Assembly: GCF_900607225.1 (NCBI RefSeq)
Contig: NZ_LR027842.1
Coordinates: forward strand, 708,088 to 772,087
DNA: 64,000 nucleotides
Source of the DNA: [Pseudopropionibacterium] massiliense
GTDB taxonomy: Bacteria; Actinomycetota; Actinomycetes; Propionibacteriales; Propionibacteriaceae
Reading direction: 5' to 3'
Shown: positions 1-9,227 of the stretch, in pieces
Numbering within the stretch: position 1 is the stretch's first letter
How the letters are laid out: each line of letters begins with the position of its first letter
Notes under the pieces: generated by a model
Told to the model about the DNA's origin: nothing
What the model saw: the letters and a program-made list of their open reading frames with translations, nothing else
Database searches by the model: none
Program-made: the position numbers and the translations under genes

Positions 1-173
1 CAGTAACCCCTCCAGATGTGGCAGAGGAAATTGGATGCGGGGGTGGTGCTGGTTGGAGGAACGGTCTTGGAGACAGTGGTGCTGGGCGCCGCGCTGGCCT
101 CGGTCGGGAGGGTGAGCAGGGGGGTGGCGAGGGTGAACATGGCTGCGAGGGTGATCGTGATCTTGTGCTTCAT
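1..173 (-). CDS. Secreted protein with signal peptide, 3' end cut off by window
   Basis: Reading the minus strand from the ATG at 173 gives an N-terminus beginning MKHKITITLAAMFTLATPLL, followed by TLPTEASA-A. This is a basic n-region, a hydrophobic core and an AxA-type signal peptidase I site near residue 28. The exported part seen so far is Ser/Thr/Pro-rich and then reaches a Cys (NFLCHIW). The frame stays open to base 1, so the protein continues outside the window and its function cannot be told. The plus-strand frames over the same bases look like shadows. There is no strong Shine-Dalgarno sequence before the ATG. Confidence 0.55.
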   Translation of the reverse strand, partial: MKHKITITLAAMFTLATPLLTLPTEASAAPSTTVSKTVPPTSTTPASNFLCHIWRGY

Positions 174-371
174 GGTATGCTCTACTTTGAACAGGGATAA
201 AGATTAAATTTCAGTAAGCAGTCCCCGATATGGAGAAGGGAAGATCCCTTTTCGCTATCGATTCGGTGTGGGCTGTTTTCGTTGATCCCAATCAAACCTG
301 TCCCGCCGCATCGAGGCACGCGTACGTCAACTTTGGGAGATCGACGCAGCAGACGGTCTGGGTCGAACGGC

Positions 372-384
372 TAGATTGTGTGAC
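372..384 (+). promoter_or_regulatory. Candidate -10 element of a leaderless promoter
   Basis: TAGATT at 372-377 lies seven bases before the ATG at 385, which itself has no ribosome binding site. That spacing is typical of leaderless actinobacterial transcripts. No good -35 hexamer is visible, so this rests on the -10 and its position only. Confidence 0.35.
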
Positions 385-1035
385 ATGAACGAAGCCGAGA
401 TCCGTGTTCTGATCGCTGAGGACCACGACCAGGTGCGTGCCCGCATCCAACGCATAGTGGATGCCATGCCCGGGATCCTCGTGGTCGGGGCGGCCCCGAA
501 CGGGCTGACGGCCGTTTCCACCGCCAAACGCATCGACCCCGATGTGATCCTGATGGACATCAGCATGCCGGTGCTCGACGGCATCCAGGCCACCCGGCAG
601 ATCGTTGATCTGGGGCTCCGGGCGCGCGTCATCGCGCTCACATCGTTGGAGGACGATTACACCTTCCACGACGCGCTGCGTGCAGGGGTTGCCGGGTTCC
701 TGCTCAAGACCAGCTCCCGCGGCGAGATCATGCACGCCATCCAGCAGGTTCACCTCGGTGAGTCCATGCTCTCACCCAGCCTCATCACTCGGGTTCTGAC
801 CAACTATGAACGCGGGCACCGTCCCTCGAAAGCCATCATTGAACTGCCCGAGAAGGACCGGGACCTGCTCCGTCTGATCGCGCAGGGCCTGAGCAATCTC
901 GAAATCGCGGAGAAACTCTCGCTCTCGCCCGCGACGGTGAAGAGCTACGTCTCCAGGCTGTTGACCAAGCTGGGTGCCCGCGACCGAGCCCAGCTCGTGA
1001 TCCTGGCCTACCAGAACGGCCTCGTGGAAAGCTGA
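385..1035 (+). CDS. NarL/FixJ-family response regulator
   Basis: 216 residues. The N-terminal receiver domain (about 1-125) has the acidic pair after VLIAEDHDQ, the phospho-acceptor Asp in VILMDISMP, the conserved Thr in VIALTSL and the Lys in FLLKTSS. The C-terminal LuxR-type HTH (about 150-210) reads LLRLIAQGLSNLEIAEKLSL then SPATVKSYV. It is expected to bind DNA when phosphorylated by a sensor kinase, but no kinase gene adjoins it in the window, so it may be an orphan or have a distant partner. The ATG at 385 is preferred over an in-frame TTG at 376 because the receiver domain begins right after it. Confidence 0.9.
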   Translation: MNEAEIRVLIAEDHDQVRARIQRIVDAMPGILVVGAAPNGLTAVSTAKRIDPDVILMDISMPVLDGIQATRQIVDLGLRARVIALTSLEDDYTFHDALRAGVAGFLLKTSSRGEIMHAIQQVHLGESMLSPSLITRVLTNYERGHRPSKAIIELPEKDRDLLRLIAQGLSNLEIAEKLSLSPATVKSYVSRLLTKLGARDRAQLVILAYQNGLVES

Positions 1036-1068
1036 CGAAATCCCGGACGGAAGCGTCCCGGAACGACG

Positions 1069-1860
1069 TCACAGTGGCCGGACCGGGTTCCCGTCGAGCA
1101 CCGGGAGTCTTTCGCGAATGACGGCGACCTGCTCCGGATCGACATCGACGAAGGCCAGATCGGGTTTCGCCCCCAGCTCCAGCAGGACCTGCCCGGTGGG
1201 ATCCACCGCCATGGAGTGGCCGATTCCTGTCGGACCGGCGGCGGGGGTCTCCACATCACCCAGGAGTGCCTGATCCACCGCGATCACGAACGAGACGGAG
1301 TCCATGGCCCGGGCCGTCACCAGTGTTCGCCACTGGTGGAGCTTCCCCGGACCGGGCGCCCAGGACGCGCACACCACCATGACCGTTGCTCCTCCCAGCG
1401 CCAGGTCGATGAAATGGGTGGGAAACCTCACGTCGTAGCAGATGGCCAGCCCCAGCCCGTGCCCGCAGACCTCGATCGCCGTCGACCGCCGCCCCGGTGC
1501 GACGGTTTCTGATTCGCGATGACCGAGAGCGTCGAAAAGATGGATCTTGTCGTAGCGACCCTCGGATTTGCCCGTCGCCAGGAGCGTGTTGTGCACCCTG
1601 GCGCCGTGCGCCGTGGTGAACATGCCCGCGATGATGGTGATTCCGAGGTCACCGGCCACGCGTCGCACGGCCGAGGCCCACGGCCCGTCGAACGACTCCG
1701 CGGCCCGGGCAGGATCCTGCTGGAAGGAACACATGGTTGCCTCCGGGAACACCACCACGTCGGCCTCGTTCCGGGAGGCCCGGCGGGCCAGGTCGGCGGC
1801 CAGGGCCAGGTTTTCCCGGGGATCGACGGTGGAACGGAGCTGTGCCAGAGCGAAACGCAT
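1069..1860 (-). CDS. Carbon-nitrogen hydrolase (nitrilase superfamily)
   Basis: 263 residues when started at the ATG at 1860. An upstream extension of the frame would run into the divergent gene at 1958, and the family normally starts with a strand like MRFALAQLR. The Glu-Lys-Cys triad of the superfamily is present: Glu in VVFPEAT, Lys in YDKIHLFD and Cys in LAICYDVRFP. These enzymes hydrolyse amides or nitriles in the cytoplasm. The closest general type is the omega-amidase/Nit2-like group, but the substrate cannot be read from sequence. It is divergent from the nucleotidase gene, with a 97-bp gap that must hold both promoters. Confidence 0.88.
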   Translation of the reverse strand: MRFALAQLRSTVDPRENLALAADLARRASRNEADVVVFPEATMCSFQQDPARAAESFDGPWASAVRRVAGDLGITIIAGMFTTAHGARVHNTLLATGKSEGRYDKIHLFDALGHRESETVAPGRRSTAIEVCGHGLGLAICYDVRFPTHFIDLALGGATVMVVCASWAPGPGKLHQWRTLVTARAMDSVSFVIAVDQALLGDVETPAAGPTGIGHSMAVDPTGQVLLELGAKPDLAFVDVDPEQVAVIRERLPVLDGNPVRPL

Positions 1861-1957
1861 GTTTCCACTGTGACCGTGCACCATCCGTTGCACAACCCCG
1901 GGGTCCTCATCCGACGGAGGCGATAGGCTCGCTGCGACCCTGAATGAAGGAGCCCAG

Positions 1958-3625
<1,668 letters not shown>

Positions 3626-3634
3626 CATGAATCC

Positions 3635-4936
3635 GTGCGGGACTGGTTCGTCTTCTGGGGGCGTCTGCTGGCCGACACCGGCCGGGTGCTGCGCGACCAC
3701 TGGCCGCAGCTCGTCGGACTGTGCCTGATCGGGATCATCGGGCGCATGGGGTTCCTGTGGCTCGCCCTGTGGGGATCGAAGTTCCACGGGGCGGTCGGGA
3801 TGTTGATTCTGCCGTTGGCGCCGTTGAGCACCCTGATCAGTCTGATGCTGATGCTGCGGGTCACATCGGAGACGCTGTCGGCCTTCCGAGGAACCTACCG
3901 GGGATCCACGTTTCTGGAGCGGTGGTACTACCACTTCATGATCACGGCCCGGGTGCTGGTTCCCTTCATAGCCGCGTACGCCGCTCAGGGCATGTTGGCG
4001 GAAGACAGCCGCTACTACATCCAGGACATCTACTACGACGACAACACCAACTCCGTGGTTGCCGATTCAGCGGCACGGCTCGACTACGCGGAGGGGTGGT
4101 ACCTGCTGCTGTTGGTGGGCGTGACGCTGGTCCTTCGCAAGACCATCTCCATAACCGACATCTTCCGCCGGTCCACGGTCGCGGCGCTGGGGGCCATGTA
4201 TCTGGAGTCGCTGTGGGTCGTCACTCTCGCCAAAGCGTTTTTGTCGAAGCTCAAGGAGATCCTCCAGTGGATTCGGGAAAGAGCCGTCGTTGACAACCTC
4301 GCAAAGGCGTGGGAAGCGTTCTCCGCATGGCTGGGCCCGGTGGGGGATGCGCTTCGGGCCGCCGTCGAATGGGCAGCGGGTCTCGGCGGTGGATTCAGCA
4401 CGCTGGTCGTGATCCCCCTGGCGTGGCTCGCCATCGGAGCCGCGAATTACCAGGCCGACCTGGCGAGCAGCGAAATGCCCACTCCCAAGGGCGTGGCCAT
4501 GCGTCTGGGAAAGCTCTCGGAGCGTTCACGGCGGGTGCTCGCCGAGCTCGTCGAACCGGTCATCACCCCGCTGCACAATTTCTGGGGTGCGTTGTCACGG
4601 ATCACCGTCGCCGGACCTGCGCCCATCGTGATCTTCTGCCTGTCATTCGTCGTGGTGAACCAGTCACGGGTCGGGGTCGCGTGGTTGCTGCACGAAGCGA
4701 TCGGACCTCGCTCACCCACGCGCCACCTGGTGCTGATTCCCTACCTCGACGCGGCGTCGCAGCTCGTCGGTTCCGTGCTGGGAATGGCCCTTCTGGCGGC
4801 TGCCGTGAATCTCGTGGTCGGCGGGAGGCGGCTCGCCGATGCGTCGCGCGGCGGGCCGGGAGGTGCCGCCGCCGTCCCGAAGCGTGCCCTACAAGGGGAT
4901 GTACAGGTACACCGGGTGATGCCACCACAGCCGTAG
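3635..4936 (+). CDS. Multi-pass membrane protein of unknown function
   Basis: 433 residues from the GTG at 3635, just after the nucleotidase stop. Several hydrophobic segments are clear: LVGLCLIGIIGRMGFLWLAL near residue 30, a segment near 50-75, one near 150-165 (LLLLVGVTLVL), one near 250 and two at the C-terminal end. I recognise no catalytic motif or family. It resembles large actinobacterial integral membrane proteins annotated only as hypothetical. Its last 48 bases overlap the convergent gene that ends at 4889, so the two transcripts meet tail to tail. Confidence 0.7.
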   Translation: MRDWFVFWGRLLADTGRVLRDHWPQLVGLCLIGIIGRMGFLWLALWGSKFHGAVGMLILPLAPLSTLISLMLMLRVTSETLSAFRGTYRGSTFLERWYYHFMITARVLVPFIAAYAAQGMLAEDSRYYIQDIYYDDNTNSVVADSAARLDYAEGWYLLLLVGVTLVLRKTISITDIFRRSTVAALGAMYLESLWVVTLAKAFLSKLKEILQWIRERAVVDNLAKAWEAFSAWLGPVGDALRAAVEWAAGLGGGFSTLVVIPLAWLAIGAANYQADLASSEMPTPKGVAMRLGKLSERSRRVLAELVEPVITPLHNFWGALSRITVAGPAPIVIFCLSFVVVNQSRVGVAWLLHEAIGPRSPTRHLVLIPYLDAASQLVGSVLGMALLAAAVNLVVGGRRLADASRGGPGGAAAVPKRALQGDVQVHRVMPPQP

Positions 4937-5515
4937 CGCCTGCGGGACGACGTCCGTGGGCAGGGCGAAGGTGAGGCTCCTGGACCACGTTCTCGGACGA
5001 GGCGGTGTGGTCTCGGTGACCTCCGAGGTGAGGAGATTGAACGACGGCCCGGGAGTTTCCTCGGGTACGCAGGAGAGCGGAGCTATGCCGGCGTACGGGG
5101 AGCTGTGGACCTTGGCCTCCATGAAGCCGTACCGTACCCCGTCGGCCTCCAGCTGGACGCTGCAGTACGTCAGGATCTGATCCGGCTCCGCGGTGAACTC
5201 AAGGTCCACCTGCCACAGCTGCGCTCCCTCCTCCGCCGTGATCTTGCCGTTCTCGTTCTCGACCACCTGGACATCCGTCACCTGCACCGCGACCGTGATC
5301 TCGGCAGTGGCGCTCGTCTTGTTCACGGTGTCGGTCACGACGAACTCCTGGTGCAGTTCCCCCCTCCTGTCCTGTCCGCTGATGCGGTGGCCGTTATCAT
5401 CCCAGGGCAGGTAGAGGTTCACGAGGCGCTGGGAGCAGGCCAGCAGGGCACACACCAAAAGGGGCAGCAGGGCAATCACCCACCCGAGGTTGCGGGCCCA
5501 CCATGGGGATCTCAC
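4889..5515 (-). CDS. Membrane-anchored protein of unknown function, third gene of a three-gene set
   Basis: 208 residues. A signal-anchor (WVIALLPLLVCALLACSQRL, residues about 12-31) is followed by an extracytoplasmic domain of about 175 residues. The Cys at LLAC is not followed by a typical lipoprotein context, so an uncleaved anchor seems more likely. The start overlaps the stop of the upstream gene by 4 bases (ATGA), indicating translational coupling. It shares architecture with the two genes before it: a short cytoplasmic tail, one membrane span and a beta-rich outer domain. Function unknown. Confidence 0.65.
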   Translation of the reverse strand: MRSPWWARNLGWVIALLPLLVCALLACSQRLVNLYLPWDDNGHRISGQDRRGELHQEFVVTDTVNKTSATAEITVAVQVTDVQVVENENGKITAEEGAQLWQVDLEFTAEPDQILTYCSVQLEADGVRYGFMEAKVHSSPYAGIAPLSCVPEETPGPSFNLLTSEVTETTPPRPRTWSRSLTFALPTDVVPQALRLWWHHPVYLYIPL

Positions 5516-6177
5516 GCCTTGCCCTTCACACGCGGGGGGTCAACGGTGATGCGCCCAGTGCCCGCTGCGAGCTGCTCCGCCCGGGATTCGTCAATGCCCA
5601 GATCTATGCTCGCCACGTCAAAAGGGGCGGAGGTGAGGAGGGTCTTCTCCAGGAACAGGAGGAGTACGGCACCCTGCAGGGCGTCCGTCGGTAGTTCGAG
5701 GGCAAAGGTGCAGCCCAGGACCATGCCGGGCTGCCCCGGGCCGCAGGGCGGCACGGTGATGGCCTGGAAGTCACCGAAGTCGCGTCCCTGTGAATCCGAC
5801 AACTGAGGCGTCAGGAGCGAATGAGGTTCGTCCTTCGGCGTGAAGTCCACGTCGACCACCAACCAGATTCCCGAAGTCTTGGCCACATCCGGCCCGGACT
5901 GGACCTCTGTCGCGGAGCGGACCCGGGTCACCTTCACCGATCCCATGCGCAGCTCCACGGATTGGTCCATCATGCCCGCGCGAAAGAACGGTGCATTCCT
6001 GACGGATTCGCTGGTGGGGAGGTGGCTCGCCGCCCATGACCCGAACAGCAGGGCCACGACCAGGGCCGGGACCGTCACCCAGCGTGGCAACCGGCGTCGA
6101 CGGGACGGGGATTCCTGATCCGGGTCCGGATGCATTCTCCGGGGCGGTCCGGGAATTTCTCGGTCGATTGTGGTCAT
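5512..6177 (-). CDS. Membrane-anchored protein of unknown function, second gene of a three-gene set
   Basis: 221 residues. An Arg-rich cytoplasmic N-terminus of about 30 residues is followed by a single span (WVTVPALVVALLFGSWAA) and an outer domain with alternating beta-type hydrophobicity (GIWLVVDVDFTPKD). The pattern recalls DUF4352-like extracellular domains, but I cannot confirm that. It overlaps both neighbours by 4 bases, so the three genes form one coupled operon. Confidence 0.65.
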   Translation of the reverse strand: MTTIDREIPGPPRRMHPDPDQESPSRRRRLPRWVTVPALVVALLFGSWAASHLPTSESVRNAPFFRAGMMDQSVELRMGSVKVTRVRSATEVQSGPDVAKTSGIWLVVDVDFTPKDEPHSLLTPQLSDSQGRDFGDFQAITVPPCGPGQPGMVLGCTFALELPTDALQGAVLLLFLEKTLLTSAPFDVASIDLGIDESRAEQLAAGTGRITVDPPRVKGKA

Positions 6178-6845
6178 CTCTTCTTCAGCTCCTCCACGGG
6201 AAGGGTGACAGAGATTTTCGCCTCCCGTCCGGACCAGGATTTATCGCTGCCCAGGAAGGACTCACGATAGGTGTATCCGGACAGGGTCACCGTGACCTCC
6301 GTCGGCAGGGGTTCCGCCTCGTTCTGCCACCAGACGGCGAGGAGACGTTGGGGAAGGCCGGGTTGGAAACTCCCCTGCTTCTGGGTGTCCTGGAAGCGGT
6401 AGAGCTCTGCCAGATCGGCCGGGCCGTCAGGTTCGTCGTTCATCGTGACCAGGGGGACATCCGGATCCAGCGCGCGGGTGAGCAGTGCCGAGCTCACCTT
6501 GGTTTTGCCGGTGTTGACCACATCCAGGGAGATGAGCAGCAGGCGTTTTCCGCTCTTGGGACGGATCACCGGATCCAGATCGGTGGTGTGAAAGGCCTTG
6601 AGGAATGTCACGTCGAAGGGATCCGCGTGCGCCACTTCCCCGGGGGACACGGACGCGAGTGATTCGCCACGTTCGGCCAGGATGACGTCCCAGCCGCCGA
6701 GCAGGCTGATGGCCCCGATGATGATCAGAGCGGTGAGGACTCCCAGGCCTGCACGGGACCGGCGCTTGGTCGTGTGCGCCGTGGGCGTGGGCAGCGGTTC
6801 ATCGCCGGAATCCTGTTCCCGGCCGTGCTGAGGAGCCTGCTGCAT
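6174..6845 (-). CDS. Membrane-anchored protein of unknown function, first gene of a three-gene set
   Basis: 223 residues from the ATG at 6845; the frame could extend to 6899 but no better start is seen. A hydrophilic Lys/Arg-rich tail precedes one membrane span (LGVLTALIIIGAISLLGGW) and an outer domain containing LLLISLDVVNTGKTKVSSAL. Together with the DVDFTPKD-type strand in the next gene this suggests related, possibly paralogous, immunoglobulin-like or DUF4352-like folds. The role is unknown; a cell-surface or sensory function is only a guess from topology. Confidence 0.62.
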   Translation of the reverse strand: MQQAPQHGREQDSGDEPLPTPTAHTTKRRSRAGLGVLTALIIIGAISLLGGWDVILAERGESLASVSPGEVAHADPFDVTFLKAFHTTDLDPVIRPKSGKRLLLISLDVVNTGKTKVSSALLTRALDPDVPLVTMNDEPDGPADLAELYRFQDTQKQGSFQPGLPQRLLAVWWQNEAEPLPTEVTVTLSGYTYRESFLGSDKSWSGREAKISVTLPVEELKKR

Positions 6846-6912
6846 CGCCACGCACAGAATTCTACGACCCCGTCCGGCGGGCGGGCCGGGGTGGCCCACC
6901 CGCCGAGTCCGG

Positions 6913-7427
6913 TCAGCTGCCGCGGACGCTCGCCCTGCGGATGAGTGCGGCGGTGCCGGCCAGCGCCAGAACGGTGACCAGGGCCATGGAGCCCCCCAAC
7001 CAGCCGGTGTGGAAGTGTGCAGCGAACCGGGCCCAGTCCCAGCAGAGGCTGATGAGCCAGACGGCGGTCATGAGGATGATCATGGTGGTTGCCGCGTGGA
7101 GCAGCAGGCCGAGCGTTCCCCGCCAGAGCCAGGCTGCGGCCACCGACGCCCCCACAGCCATCGTCGTCAGCAGCGACAGCGGGGTGAGCCACCAGAAGGT
7201 GGACCAGCCCCCGTGATCCAACAGGCCCGTTCCGAAGATGGGTTGACCGATGAACCAGCCCCCGGTGACACCTTCCAGCACCAGCATGCAGGCCAGGAGC
7301 AGGGTGTTGTGGACGACCGCCTGGAGATGGTGGAGCAGGTTTCCCAGGACGACGTCACGCCGGGTGATTCCGACGGCGGTCGCCAGGGGGAAGCAGGTGG
7401 CCGGAGCGGTGATGGCGGAGGCCGTCA
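6913..7427 (-). pseudogene. ABC transporter permease fragment fused to ATPase remnant
   Basis: The frame 6913-7509 (198 codons) joins two different proteins. Its first 27 residues (MDATARTLFYDILLADCTGH and on) are the D-loop region of an ABC ATPase. From about 7427 onward it becomes a hydrophobic permease (FPLATAVGITRRDVVLGN, then several membrane spans) of the kind paired with YtrA-type regulators. The ATPase tail and the permease N-terminus appear to have been removed by one deletion that kept the frame. The result is not a complete permease. Confidence 0.7.
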
Positions 7428-7987
7428 GGGAGATGATGATGGTGCGGGGATGCCCGGTGCAGTCGGCGAGCAGGATGTCGTAGAACAGGGTGCGGGCCGT
7501 GGCGTCCATGCCGAGGTAGGGTTCGTCGAAGATCGTGATGGGGGCGCGGGAGGCCGTTGCGATCAGGATGGCGGGCGGAGAGCTGGCCGCGCGACAGTTA
7601 GTTTCTTGAGCGTCCGTTTGCGGGGGATGCCGAACTCCCCGGCGATCCGATGTGCCAGGCCGATGTCCCAGGTCTCGTAGAGTGCGGAGCCGAGCTGCAG
7701 GATGTGTTCCAGCCGGTACTCGTCGGGGTAACGCTGGGTGTCGCGGATGAAACAGGTGCGGGCCAGGACGGGGCGTTCTCGCGCGGATTGCGCCCGAGCA
7801 CCCGGATGGTTCCGGACGTGGGGCGTTCCTGCGCCGTGACCAGCGACATGGTCACGGTCTTCCCGGCGCCTTTGCGTCCGAGCAGACCGGTGACGACGTC
7901 CTGGCGGAACTCCAGGTTCAGGTCGTCGACGGCGGTGACGGTGCCGAAGCGTTTAGTCACGCCGTCGAGGGTGATGGCGGCGGTCAT
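7428..7987 (-). pseudogene. ABC transporter ATP-binding protein, frameshifted
   Basis: The start MTAAITLDGVTKRFGTVTAV is an ordinary ABC ATPase N-terminus, beginning at the ATG at 7987, which overlaps the stop of the GntR gene by 4 bases. The Walker A reads GRKGAGKT. After VLGRNPRENA the frame is lost; the continuation VLARTCFIRDTQRYPDEYR is in another frame. A further shift precedes the signature-like SRGQLSA, and Walker B (ITIFDEPYLGMDA) is back in the frame that runs into the permease fragment. At least two frameshifts plus the downstream deletion make this a decayed gene unless the assembly is wrong here. Confidence 0.75.
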
Positions 7988-8343
7988 GGGCTGACCTCTT
8001 TCTGGATGAGGGCGATCAATTCCCGCCCGCCGATGCCGAGGGTTGCCGCCTCGGCGATCAGCGGTCGGACGTACCGGTCAACCAGGGCCTGGCGTCGCTG
8101 CTCGATCAGGCGGAGCCTGGCACCGTCGGCGACGAACATCCCGATTCCGCGGCGTTTGATCAGGACGCCCCGCTCGACCAGCAACGCGATTGCGCGGTTC
8201 GCGGTTGCCGGGTTGATGCGGTGGAACACGGCGAGTTCGTTGATCGACGGCGCCTTCGCGCCGTCGGGGTAGGTGCCCGCGACGATCTCGGCACACAGCT
8301 GGTCGGCCAGCTGCATGAAGATGGGGGTGGAGTCGTCGAACAC
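7984..8343 (-). CDS. GntR-family (YtrA subfamily) transcriptional regulator
   Basis: 119 residues from a GTG at 8343 preceded by AGGAGGG. The winged-helix GntR domain (about 10-78) shows MQLADQLCAEIVAGTYPDGA, the recognition region NPATANRAIALL and the wing KRRGIGMFVADG. The short C-terminal tail lacks a large effector domain, as in the YtrA subfamily. These repressors usually sit first in an operon with ABC transporter genes and bind an inverted repeat over their own promoter. Both are true here, although the transporter genes downstream are broken. The regulator itself looks intact. Confidence 0.88.
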   Translation of the reverse strand: MFDDSTPIFMQLADQLCAEIVAGTYPDGAKAPSINELAVFHRINPATANRAIALLVERGVLIKRRGIGMFVADGARLRLIEQRRQALVDRYVRPLIAEAATLGIGGRELIALIQKEVSP

Positions 8344-8354
8344 TAACCCTCCTG

Positions 8355-8372
8355 GTTAGTTGGTGAACTAAC
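8355..8372. promoter_or_regulatory. Inverted-repeat operator for the YtrA-type regulator
   Basis: GTTAGTT (8355-8361), four bases, AACTAAC (8366-8372) is a perfect dyad immediately upstream of the ribosome binding site of the GntR gene. A partial extra half-site ACTAACC lies at 8342-8348. YtrA-like repressors bind dyads of this type, so autorepression is the natural reading. Confidence 0.7.
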
Positions 8373-8398
8373 TAACCTACTAGGTGGTTTCGTCCAGG

Positions 8399-9085
8399 TC
8401 AAGAAACCGGCGGCCGGGGCCGCCCGCGCCTCCGCGCCGCGAGCACGATTCCGATGCCGGCGCCCGCCAGCGCGATCGCCCCGAGGGTGAGCCACAGCCA
8501 GTTCAGGTCCGGGTCGGCGGATGCGGTGGCCCGTAGACCCTCCCTGAGGTACATGTCCTTCGGGTCGGACCACGTGACGGTGTTGCCCTCGATCCTGCCG
8601 CTGCCGCTGGCTGTCAGCACGCGACCCGGAAAGGTCACGCGAACCTCGAAGTCGGTGAACATGCTCGCCGACTCCGTGGAGGCGCCACCGGATCCGCTGG
8701 AATACCTGAAGGTCCATTCCCTTCTGGTCTCGTCGTAGGTGATGATCTGGGCCTGGTCAGGAGCCGGACCAATCAGTCTCTTGTGGTTGATGGGCAGCTC
8801 GCCCGTGAACCGGCAGGCGTGGAACAGGTCGTCCTCGTACGGGGCCTGCGCGAGCTCCTCCGGGGTTTGCGCGTGTTCCACGACCGCTTGGCAGATGTTC
8901 TCCACCGTGATTTCTCCGGGAGCGTGTACACCGTTCTCCGGTTTCCGGACCCCGATGTTCCAGTTCAACCTGACATGCTCCTTGTCGACCATGTCGTACT
9001 CCACCCGATACCTGACGCAGGAGGTGAGTCCCAGCAGGAGGGGAAGGAGCAGGAACAGGATGCCGAATCGTCGTTGTTTCGTCAT
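8399..9085 (-). CDS. LppM-like lipoprotein with C-terminal membrane anchor
   Basis: 228 residues. The N-terminal signal peptide ends in a lipobox (LLGLTSC, Cys near 22). The body is a beta-rich domain starting RYRVEYDMVDKEHVRLNW, and the C-terminus has a hydrophobic span (WLWLTLGAIALAGAGIGIVL) followed by a basic tail. This layout matches the LppM/DUF3153 family of actinobacterial envelope proteins, whose biochemical role is not settled. It is separated from the GntR promoter by 55 bases and transcribed in the same direction. Confidence 0.72.
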   Translation of the reverse strand: MTKQRRFGILFLLLPLLLGLTSCVRYRVEYDMVDKEHVRLNWNIGVRKPENGVHAPGEITVENICQAVVEHAQTPEELAQAPYEDDLFHACRFTGELPINHKRLIGPAPDQAQIITYDETRREWTFRYSSGSGGASTESASMFTDFEVRVTFPGRVLTASGSGRIEGNTVTWSDPKDMYLREGLRATASADPDLNWLWLTLGAIALAGAGIGIVLAARRRGRPRPPVS

Positions 9086-9147
9086 GACGAGAATCTACCG
9101 GCAGGAGAGACGTGTTGGACGTGATTCGCGATTTGTCCAACCGTACG

Positions 9148-9216
9148 CACGAAACGCCGTGGGGAACGGCTCTCGCGACGCTCATGTGTCGGGTACCGGT
9201 TCCACGGCGTTTCGTG
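9148..9216. repeat. Long inverted repeat downstream of the polyol PTS operon
   Basis: CACGAAACGCCGTGG (9148-9162) and its exact complement (9202-9216) flank a 39-base loop. It lies just past the stop of the last PTS-operon gene (9228) and upstream of the lipoprotein gene. A termination or mRNA-stabilising role is possible, but no U-tract follows on either strand and the loop is long. Confidence 0.5.
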
Positions 9217-9227
9217 AACGGGTGGGC

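Noticed and set aside
16-207. Short plus-strand frames at the window start
   Set aside because: The minus strand encodes a convincing signal peptide over the same bases; the plus frames lack ribosome binding sites and composition of a protein.
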